From Sutterella megalosphaeroides (lineage in GTDB: Bacteria > Pseudomonadota > Gammaproteobacteria > Burkholderiales > Burkholderiaceae_F): a stretch of 64,000 nucleotides of DNA. This document shows positions 51,493 through 58,399 of the stretch, piece after piece (the first letter of the stretch is position 1; each line of letters starts with the position of its first letter). The notes beneath the pieces are model-generated. The model was given only the letters and a program-made list of their open reading frames with translations. It was not told the DNA's origin and did no database searches. The stretch spans positions 1,002,001-1,066,000 of the forward strand of contig NZ_AP018786.1 of assembly GCF_003609995.1 (NCBI RefSeq), given 5' to 3'. Both the position numbers and the translations under genes were made by a program.

Positions 51493-52973
51493 GTCTCCTC
51501 TCCCGACGTCTCCCCCGCCGCGACGCGCTCTTCGGAGGGCTTTTCGGCGGATTCTTCTTTTCGCTCGCGCCGCTTTTCCCCCGCGCGCTTTCGGCGGCGG
51601 AGCCCGTACCCGTCGTACCCGACGGGCGGCGGGACGTCGTTGTGGTCGGAAGCGGCGTTGCGGGGCTCTGTGCAGCCATCGCCGCGCGGGAGGCCGGTGC
51701 CGAACGCGTCACGGTCCTTGAAAAGGGGCCGCTTCTCGGCGGGCACAGCCTCTATTCGAGCGGTTCGATTGCGGTTGTCTTTCCCGAAGGCGTGGGGGAG
51801 TTTTCCGACAGTCCCGAACTCTTTCTCGAAGACGCGATGCGCGTGGGGTCGGAGGCGGGGAACCCCGAGGTGCTCCTGCGGATCGCCGAAGGTTCGTACG
51901 AGGCCCTTCGGTGGTTGGAAGGGATGGGCGTCGTTTTCGGTCGGCCCTTCGTCGCGCACAACGGGATTCGGTCGCGATCGGTTGTCATGCCGGGCAATTC
52001 GGCGGGAAGAAGTTACATTCTCGCTATCGCGCGACGTGCCGCACGGCTCGGCGTCGAGATTCGGCTGAACGCGACCGTGACGAAGCTTCGTCGCCCCTAC
52101 TATTCGGGCGGCGCCTGGGACGTCCTCGGGCGCTCCCGGTCGGGAAGCGACTTTCAGCTTTCCAGCGGTGCGGTGGTGCTCGCCACGGGCGGCTTTACGG
52201 CGAACGTGGCAAGGCGCCTCGAGATCAATCCGCTCCTCACGGCCGACGTCATGACAACCGCCAACCCGTACGGGACGGTCTGGGACGGCGCTTCGGGCGA
52301 CGGGCTCGATCTGGCCGAAGCCGCGGGCGGAAAGATCCTCACGGGGTTCGGTTTGCAGATGCTCCCCTTTTGGGGCGGTCGGCTGCTCGACTACGCGGGC
52401 GGAGACATTTACGTCGATCTCTCGGGGCGGCGCTTCGTCGATGAGGCGCAGACCTGGAACCGCGTGGCCGAACACATCCTGCGTCTTCCCGAGCGCAAGT
52501 TCTGGGTCATCACGGACAGCCGCTCCTACAAGGGGGCAACCCTCGGCCTGAAGCTCATCAACGGGATCGTGCGCAAAGCGGGAAGCGTGCGCGAGATGGC
52601 TTCCGCCATGCGGGTTTCGGCCGCCGTGTTGGACGAGACGCTCACTGCCTACAACCGCGCCGCGCGGGAGGGGTTCGATCCGCAGACGGGAAAGCGCGTC
52701 TTCACGCAAACGATCGAAACGCCGCCTTTTTACTTCGGCGAAGAGCACATCTACGTTCATACGACGTTGGACGGCATCGCCTCCGACGTGAACGCCAACG
52801 TTCTCGATCGCTCGGGTGCCCCCGTCGAAGGCCTCTATGCGGCGGGCGAAGTCGCGGGCGGAATCTTCGGCACGGACCGACTCGGGGGCGCGGGGCTCAC
52901 CAACTGCCTCGTCATGGGCCGACGGGCGGGTGCGGAGGCCGCAAGGCTCGCAAAGCGCGAAAAGACCGCATAA
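51489..52973 (+). CDS. Exported fumarate-reductase-like flavoprotein without FMN domain
   Basis: This 494-residue protein starts at MSLLSRRLPRRDALFGG, a possible Tat/Sec leader with a long hydrophobic stretch. The FAD_binding_2 domain (VVVVGSGVAGLCAAIAAREAG) is complete. Unlike the other three flavoproteins here it keeps the fumarate-reductase-type substrate residues: His in YVHTTLDGI, the Arg in GTDRLGGAGLTN, and GRRFVDEAQTWNR for the proton-donor region. A dicarboxylate or other carboxylated alkene is thus the likely substrate. It is translationally coupled to the response regulator. Confidence 0.88.
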   Translation: MSLLSRRLPRRDALFGGLFGGFFFSLAPLFPRALSAAEPVPVVPDGRRDVVVVGSGVAGLCAAIAAREAGAERVTVLEKGPLLGGHSLYSSGSIAVVFPEGVGEFSDSPELFLEDAMRVGSEAGNPEVLLRIAEGSYEALRWLEGMGVVFGRPFVAHNGIRSRSVVMPGNSAGRSYILAIARRAARLGVEIRLNATVTKLRRPYYSGGAWDVLGRSRSGSDFQLSSGAVVLATGGFTANVARRLEINPLLTADVMTTANPYGTVWDGASGDGLDLAEAAGGKILTGFGLQMLPFWGGRLLDYAGGDIYVDLSGRRFVDEAQTWNRVAEHILRLPERKFWVITDSRSYKGATLGLKLINGIVRKAGSVREMASAMRVSAAVLDETLTAYNRAAREGFDPQTGKRVFTQTIETPPFYFGEEHIYVHTTLDGIASDVNANVLDRSGAPVEGLYAAGEVAGGIFGTDRLGGAGLTNCLVMGRRAGAEAARLAKREKTA

Positions 52974-53040
52974 CGCTTGAATCCTTCGCTTTCGGGCGAC
53001 TTCCGGCGGGATTTTCGCCCCCTCCGTACTTTCCCTTGAA

Positions 53041-53147
53041 TGTAGCCGCGGCTACAGACGCGGTTGCCCCCGGAGGGTGACACTGCCGGGAGCGGAGGCG
53101 TGCGGGAGAGCCGCCCGACGGACGGCTCCCTCGCACGGCGCTCCCGG
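53041..53147 (+). promoter_or_regulatory. Palindrome plus long hairpin upstream of a flavoprotein gene
   Basis: TGTAGCCGCGGCTACA (53041-53056) is a perfect 16-base palindrome. It is followed by a 62-base imperfect hairpin (53086-53147) with outer arms CCGGGAGCG/CGCTCCCGG and inner paired segments. There is no T-run, so it is more likely an operator plus structured leader than a terminator. Confidence 0.5.
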
Positions 53148-53249
53148 TGTTGACCGGTGCGGGCTTCGTTCGATCGATTTGGAACATCCTCCGACTTTCC
53201 CAAGCGTTCGAGCGAGCCCGCCGGGGCAAAAACAAAGGAGATAAAAAAC

Positions 53250-54755
53250 ATGTTCGCCATTTGCCGTCGTACGTTCATTGCCGCCGCCGTGGCGGCCGCC
53301 CTCATCCCGCTCGGCGCGAACGCCGCCGAAAAAACCTACGACGCCGACGTCGTCGTGATCGGCGCGGGCGCCTCGGGTACGGCCGCCGCTTGGGCCGCAG
53401 CCGAAAAGGGCCTCAAAGTCGTCACACTCGAAAAGGCCGCCTTCCCGGGCGGCACGGGCCAGTTCTCGGAAGGTATTTTCGCGGTCGAAAGCCGGATGCA
53501 GAAGGATTGGAACTACGCGCTCACGAAGGACGAAGCCTTCTTGAAAATCATGAATTACGGCCACTGGCGCGGCAACGCCAAGATGGTGCGCGCCTTCGTC
53601 GACAAGTCGGGCGAGACGATCGACTGGATGCAGAAGCAGGGCGTGAAATTCGAAAAGCTCTTCTCGAATTATCCGAACGGCCTCTACACCTGGCACATCT
53701 ACGAGGGCCGAGGCGCGGGTTGGATCAAGCTCTTCCAGGAAAAGTACAAGCAGGCGGGTCAGACGCTTCTCACGGAAACCTGGGGCGAAAAACTCATCAT
53801 GAAGGACGGCCGCGTGGCGGGCGTTGAGGGGAAGAACAAGGCGGGCGACACGGTGACCGTCAATGCCAAGGCGACCATCATCGCGACGGGCGGATTCTTC
53901 GACAACAAGGAAATGCGCGAAAAGTATCTGCGCTTCCCGGATGCGGACGGTCTCGCGCAGAAGGGGAAGACGGGTGACGGCATTCGCATGGCCTGGGCGG
54001 TCGGTGCGGGCGAAGAAGGCGCCGAAGTGCAGGCCTCCTATCGTCCGGGTCCCCGCGGCGTGTCGACGACGAACCATGTGAGTGCCACGGCGAAGCAGCC
54101 GCATCTCTGGCTCACGCCGAAGGGCGAGCGGTTCTGCAACGAGGTGATCATGCTCGAGTGGCCGTTTGCGGGGAACGCTCTGGAGCGCATCGGCGGCACG
54201 ATGTACGTCGTCTACGACAGCAAGACCTTGCAGCACATGGAAAAGGACGAAGGGATCGATCTCGGCGTCGGCGTGATGGTGCCCGTCGGCACGAAGCTCG
54301 CGAATTTCGAGAAGGAATGGGCCGACGCCGAAAAGGCGGGCTGGGCCTTCAAGGCCGACACGCTCGAAGAGCTCGCCCGCAAGACGGGCATGGATCCCGC
54401 GAAGCTCGAAGCGACCGTGAAGGAATACAACGGCTTTGCGGCCGTGCGTCACGACGCACAGTTCGCGAAGGACCCGAAGTACCTGCGCGAGGTGAAGACC
54501 GGTCCCTTCTACGCGATCAAGTCGGTGGCGAGCACCCTCGGTACGTTGGGCGGCATCAAGGCGAACGAAAAGTTCGAGGTCGTGACGCCCGACGAAACCG
54601 CGATTCCGGGGCTCTACGCGGTCGGCAACGACGTGGGCGGCATGTACGGCGACTCGTACGACCTCCTCATGGCGGGCTCCACCGTGGGCTTTGCGGTCAA
54701 CTCGGGCCGCATCGCCGTGGACTCGGCCGAAGCGTACATCAAGACCCTGAAGTAA
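53250..54755 (+). CDS. Exported flavoprotein reductase without FMN domain
   Basis: This 501-residue protein starts at MFAICRRTFIAAAVAAALIP behind AAAGGAG; the signal peptide is cut near ANA-AEKTY. The FAD_binding_2 fold is complete (DADVVVIGAGASGTAAAWAAA). The fumarate-type Arg/His positions are changed: the C-terminal block reads GDSYDLLMAGSTVGFAVNSGR and the earlier one STLGTLGGI. A non-fumarate substrate is implied. It has its own upstream palindrome and may be a monocistronic unit. Confidence 0.9.
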   Translation: MFAICRRTFIAAAVAAALIPLGANAAEKTYDADVVVIGAGASGTAAAWAAAEKGLKVVTLEKAAFPGGTGQFSEGIFAVESRMQKDWNYALTKDEAFLKIMNYGHWRGNAKMVRAFVDKSGETIDWMQKQGVKFEKLFSNYPNGLYTWHIYEGRGAGWIKLFQEKYKQAGQTLLTETWGEKLIMKDGRVAGVEGKNKAGDTVTVNAKATIIATGGFFDNKEMREKYLRFPDADGLAQKGKTGDGIRMAWAVGAGEEGAEVQASYRPGPRGVSTTNHVSATAKQPHLWLTPKGERFCNEVIMLEWPFAGNALERIGGTMYVVYDSKTLQHMEKDEGIDLGVGVMVPVGTKLANFEKEWADAEKAGWAFKADTLEELARKTGMDPAKLEATVKEYNGFAAVRHDAQFAKDPKYLREVKTGPFYAIKSVASTLGTLGGIKANEKFEVVTPDETAIPGLYAVGNDVGGMYGDSYDLLMAGSTVGFAVNSGRIAVDSAEAYIKTLK

Positions 54756-54942
54756 CGCACGCGCCTGCCGGGGCTTCTCGAAGGCCCGGCGGGCGAGTCT
54801 TCCGCGTCACCGAACGCAACCCTGCGGGCGTACGCTCGGCCAGGTCGGCATCCCGGTTTGGGACTTCGGCCCAACGAGCGGCGCCCGCTTCGTTTTTTCT
54901 GACAATTTCCGGCAAACTCCAACAACGCCCGGCTGCACCCGC

Positions 54943-55701
54943 TCAGCGCCGCCAGTCGGGAAGAGTCGCGGCTCCCGGGTTCTCGATCCAGTCGAAGAGG
55001 TCCGCAAAGAGCGCGGTAGAGACGAGCAACGTCCGCCCACGGCGCGCGACAAGCTCTTCGCGCCTCCATTTTGAAAAAAGTTTCGCCACGCTCACGCGGT
55101 TGAGGTTGAGCGCTTCGCCCATGCGTTCGGCCGAGAGCGCATAGGGAAATTCAAGGAATTCGTCTTCGGACCGATCTCCCGACCCCGCGCCCGAGCTTGC
55201 ACCCAACGGAAGCATCCCCGCATTCACAAAGGCCGCCTTCAGAAAGACCTTGAGGCGCTCTTCGGGGGAGCGCGTGAAATTCGCTGTCATTCCCTCGATG
55301 ATCGACTCTTCTTTGGCGATGACGTTCGCGATTTCGCTTGAGGCGAATTGCGACTTTGCTTCGAAAGCGGCCGTGAGGCGCTCGGGCTCCAGAAGCAGCA
55401 CGTCGCTCTCAACGAGCGCCGTCGTGCGGATGTTGCAACGGTTGTTGATGCTTGCCGTGAGGTCGCCCATGGCGCGCCCCGGGGCGATGACGGAGAGAAT
55501 CGCCGGGCGCGATTCCGTCGTATCGAGCGTGTAGGCGCACAGGCCCGACGTGAGGAAGAAAAGCCGCCGCGCTTCGCCGCCCCACTTGAGCGTTTCGCCC
55601 GCAGCGAAGCGCACGGCGCGGCCGTGCTCGAGGAAGAGCTCGCGCACCCAGTCGGGGTCGGCGGGAAGGAAGTAGGGAATCGAGCGAAAGATCTGTCGCA
55701 T
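54943..55701 (-). CDS. Crp/Fnr-family regulator
   Basis: This 252-residue protein starts at MRQIFRSIPYF. It has a cyclic-nucleotide-binding-like beta-roll (GRAVRFAAGETLKWGGEARR...SGLCAYTLD, PGRAMGDLTA) and a C-terminal HTH (LSAERMGEALNLNRVSVAKLFSKW). It lacks the N-terminal cysteine cluster of FNR. The frame continues upstream to 55926, but that part encodes hairpin DNA and has no family similarity. The binding domain is not a close cAMP-type match, so the effector is open. Confidence 0.85.
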   Translation of the reverse strand: MRQIFRSIPYFLPADPDWVRELFLEHGRAVRFAAGETLKWGGEARRLFFLTSGLCAYTLDTTESRPAILSVIAPGRAMGDLTASINNRCNIRTTALVESDVLLLEPERLTAAFEAKSQFASSEIANVIAKEESIIEGMTANFTRSPEERLKVFLKAAFVNAGMLPLGASSGAGSGDRSEDEFLEFPYALSAERMGEALNLNRVSVAKLFSKWRREELVARRGRTLLVSTALFADLFDWIENPGAATLPDWRR

Positions 55702-55763
55702 GGTCGGGTTCGAGGCGCGAAGTTTCGGTCGTGTGAGTCGGTGGGCGGCGGGCGAGAAGCCCG

Positions 55764-55845
55764 AAAACAAAAACGGCACGAACGCCATGGCGCCGTGCCG
55801 CATCGGAAGGCCGGCGGAAAGGCGCGTTTGGTCGAACGCGCCTTT
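55764..55845 (-). terminator. Terminator and hairpin in the leader of the Crp-like gene
   Basis: On the minus strand a perfect 11-base stem AAAGGCGCGTT/AACGCGCCTTT (55818-55845) is followed by CGGCAC/GTGCCG enclosing CGCCATGGCG (55774-55800) and then TTTTTGTTTT. This intrinsic terminator sits 63 bases upstream of the regulator ATG, so it either attenuates the gene or ends a short upstream transcript. Confidence 0.6.
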
Positions 55846-56177
55846 CGGATCCGTAGCCTCTTCTTTACCTCTCCTGCGTTCCTGCAGAACCCCGCGAAAC
55901 GGGCGTTGGTCGGACGCCTCCCGCAAGGGCTGAAGTGCATCCTACCCAAGTATGTAGGGGTCGGCCATAAAGGAAAACCGCCCTTGACAGTTCCAGAAAA
56001 CTGTGCTTCAGTCAATTCGACCGACCGGTCGGACTGAATGTTGTGTTCGAAAATGCTTGTTTTTCAAAGGCACCTTTCCGAGGCGATGCGAAATTTCGAG
56101 CGATTTTCGTCGCGCGATTTTTTTTGCGCATTCAGGGGCGAAACGACGTTTCGAACGGGAAAGTTCCGAAAAGCGTT
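55846..56177. other. Gene-free region with nested inverted repeats
   Basis: No convincing gene. TTCAGTC (56007-56013) and GACTGAA (56032-56038) enclose the palindrome CCGACCGGTCGG (56021-56032). CCTAC-N8-GTAGG lies near 55940-55957. Part of the stretch (56040-56160) is lower in GC than its neighbours and has T-runs. A small RNA cannot be excluded. Confidence 0.35.
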
Positions 56178-56205
56178 GCGCCCGCGCAACAGGTTGCACG
56201 GGCGC
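56178..56205 (-). terminator. Probable terminator of the asparaginase transcript
   Basis: Stem GCGCCCG.GCAAC/GTTGC.CGGGCGC with single mismatches, about 120 bases past the asparaginase stop; the minus-strand U-tract is weak. Confidence 0.5.
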
Positions 56206-56323
56206 AGGTTGAGCAATGCGCTCGAAAGTCCGACTCCCGCGTGATACCTGCTTGGCGCCCTCCTGCCGGCGTACCGGTGGGGTGCTCGACGCGTGCGAGA
56301 CGTCCGAAGTCGGCGTTCGTCGA

Positions 56324-57397
56324 TCAGTACTCGGTGAAGATGCGTCGGATTTCTTCCGGATTGTCGGTCGTCGTGAGCGCGAGCTGCAGGAGGAGTCGGG
56401 CCTTGTTGGGCGGGAGATTGCCCGCTTCGATGTAGCCGAGCTTCTTCGCGCCGCTCTTCAGAATGACGTCCCCTTCGGGAACGCGCCCCGACATCACGAC
56501 GGGGATCCCTTTCTTCATGATTTCCCCATAGCTCTTTTCCTGCTCGGGCGAAACGGAAGCGTTCCCCATGGCGGCCGCGACGAGACCGCGGGCGCCGATT
56601 TCAACCGCCGCTTCGCTCATGCGACCGTCGGAACCCGCATAGGCGTAGACGATGTCGACGCGCGGTAGATCGGTGAGTTTCGAGACGTCGAATTCGGACG
56701 AAGACGTGTGGCGGCGAGCGGACTTGCGGTAGAGGACGGGTTCGCCTTCGACCATCGTGCCGAGGTAGCCGAATTCGGTGGAGCGGAAGGTGGCGACGTT
56801 GCGCTTGTTCGTTTTGGTCGTTTCACGCGCGGCGGCGATGTAGTCGTTCATGACGATCGTGACCCCGGCGCCCTTCATCTTGGGGCTGGCCGCAGCCTGC
56901 ACGGCCTCGAGAAGGTTCATCGGGCCGTCGGCGGACATCGCCGTCGCGGGACGCATGGCGCCCGTCAGGACGACGGGCTTGTCGCTCTTCACGGTGAGAT
57001 TGAGGAAGAACGCCGTATCTTCGATCGAGTCCGTGCCGTGCGTGATCACGACGCCGTCCACCTTCGGGTCGGCGAGGAGTTCGTTCACGCGCTTCGCGAG
57101 CTTCAGAAGGAGCGCCGTGTCGACGGCGTTCGAAGGAATGTTCGCGATCTGTTCGCCCGAGACGTCCGCCACCGAGGTGAGCTCGGGAACGGCCTCGATC
57201 AGGGCCGCGACGCCGATCGAGCCCGCCTTGTAGTCGTTCGCGTCGGACGCCTTGGCGGCGGATCCGGCGATCGTGCCGCCCGTCGCAAGAATTCGAACGT
57301 CGGGAAGATCGGCCGCGGAAGCGGCGGGAAGCATGCCGCCAAGGGCAAACGTGACGCCGAGCGCGGCAAGCGCGCGGCGAAGAGGCGTAAAGGTCAT
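56324..57397 (-). CDS. ansB: Type II (periplasmic) L-asparaginase
   Basis: This 357-residue protein has a signal peptide ending near ASA (residue 28). It shows both catalytic threonine motifs of type II enzymes: ILATGGTIAGS and VVITHGTDSIEDTAFF, plus TGAMRP and the lysine segment ARETTKTNKRNV. It hydrolyses asparagine (and often glutamine) in the periplasm; aspartate formed can feed fumarate respiration. It lies 37 bases after a DUF3261 lipoprotein gene on the same strand and has GAGGA before its ATG, so it may be co-transcribed with the envelope cluster. Confidence 0.93.
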   Translation of the reverse strand: MTFTPLRRALAALGVTFALGGMLPAASAADLPDVRILATGGTIAGSAAKASDANDYKAGSIGVAALIEAVPELTSVADVSGEQIANIPSNAVDTALLLKLAKRVNELLADPKVDGVVITHGTDSIEDTAFFLNLTVKSDKPVVLTGAMRPATAMSADGPMNLLEAVQAAASPKMKGAGVTIVMNDYIAAARETTKTNKRNVATFRSTEFGYLGTMVEGEPVLYRKSARRHTSSSEFDVSKLTDLPRVDIVYAYAGSDGRMSEAAVEIGARGLVAAAMGNASVSPEQEKSYGEIMKKGIPVVMSGRVPEGDVILKSGAKKLGYIEAGNLPPNKARLLLQLALTTTDNPEEIRRIFTEY

Positions 57398-57434
57398 GAG
57401 AGTCCTCGGTAGGTGGAAAAAGAGCTTGAGAAAA

Positions 57435-58235
57435 TCAGTTTTCGCGCGATTCGATGTCGATCCGATAGCCTTCGGCGCGGTTCTCGATGCTCGTGCGCGA
57501 GAGCGTTCCTTCGGGGACGAGGCCCGCAGCGTTCGGAGCGGCGTTCGTCGTGGTCACGACTCGAAGGAGGGGAGCGCCCCCGCAGACGAGGGTGCGGGTT
57601 TCGTCCGTCCCTGCGGCCGACTGCCGGAAGTCCGCGTCGAGCCGGCAACGTTCGGGAAGCGTCGCGCGAAGGCTCTCGACCGGCCAATAAGCGAGCGCAA
57701 AGTCGCGCACGAATTTCGGCGCGTCGAGGTGGTTGTCAAGAAGCGCATGGCGCGTTTCGGTGAGGCCTTCCTTCGTGAAGTCGACACGCCAGACGGTGAG
57801 CCCCATGGCGGTCACAACCGCGGAAAGGCGGGTCGTGTCGAGAAGCACCATCGCGCGCAACGTCGGAACGTCGCTCGGTGCCCCCGCCTTCAGCGCTTCG
57901 GGCGAAAAGCGCACGCGAAGCTGTTGGTCGAGAAGCCGCTCGGGGGCGTCTTCGAGTCGCGGAACGATGCGCGGAAGCGCACTTTCAGCCGGCGCCGCCT
58001 TGGGGGCGGCATCGGACGTCGTTTCGGGGGAAGCGGTCGGAGTCGGGACAGACACGGACGTAGCATTCGACTCGGGCGCCGCGACGGGCGCGGCAGCACG
58101 CGCGCTTGCAGCGGCGGCGTCCTGCCCGTGTGCGTTCTCAAGCCCGGTCGACGCGCAGCCCGTAAGAAAGAGCGTTGCGGCGGTTGCGCCCGCAAGGAGG
58201 GCGCGCGAAAAAAGACGGCGGAGAGGGCGGTCCAT
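57435..58235 (-). CDS. DUF3261-type lipoprotein
   Basis: This 266-residue protein has a lipoprotein signal with lipobox LFLTGCAS (Cys near residue 27). An Ala/Pro/Thr-rich linker of about 60 residues follows, then a globular domain resembling DUF3261 (LRAMVLLDTTRLSAVVTAMGLTV and RVDFTKEGL). Such proteins accompany LolA-like and MMPL proteins in aryl-polyene-type clusters, which is the context here. Molecular function is unknown. Confidence 0.72.
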   Translation of the reverse strand: MDRPLRRLFSRALLAGATAATLFLTGCASTGLENAHGQDAAAASARAAAPVAAPESNATSVSVPTPTASPETTSDAAPKAAPAESALPRIVPRLEDAPERLLDQQLRVRFSPEALKAGAPSDVPTLRAMVLLDTTRLSAVVTAMGLTVWRVDFTKEGLTETRHALLDNHLDAPKFVRDFALAYWPVESLRATLPERCRLDADFRQSAAGTDETRTLVCGGAPLLRVVTTTNAAPNAAGLVPEGTLSRTSIENRAEGYRIDIESREN

Positions 58236-58399
58236 GGGATCTCCAGGAAAGCGGTGGTTCGTTGGGATTCTAGCGGGGAGCTTCTCCGACCGCGAGAGGA
58301 ATCGTTCGGGGGCCGAGGGAATTTTCCCGCGTTGACGAAACTCGAACGCGACGTGTTGTCCCCTCGGTCGGGCATTCCCGAGAGGTTTCAGAGACCCCG

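Noticed and set aside
55702-55926. Upstream extension of the Crp-like regulator
   Set aside because: It would translate through two strong hairpins and a terminator, and the family domain begins at MRQIFRSIP.
56003-56244. Short open frames in the gap left of ansB
   Set aside because: No ribosome site, no consistent codon pattern and no recognisable domain; overlapping frames are equally open.
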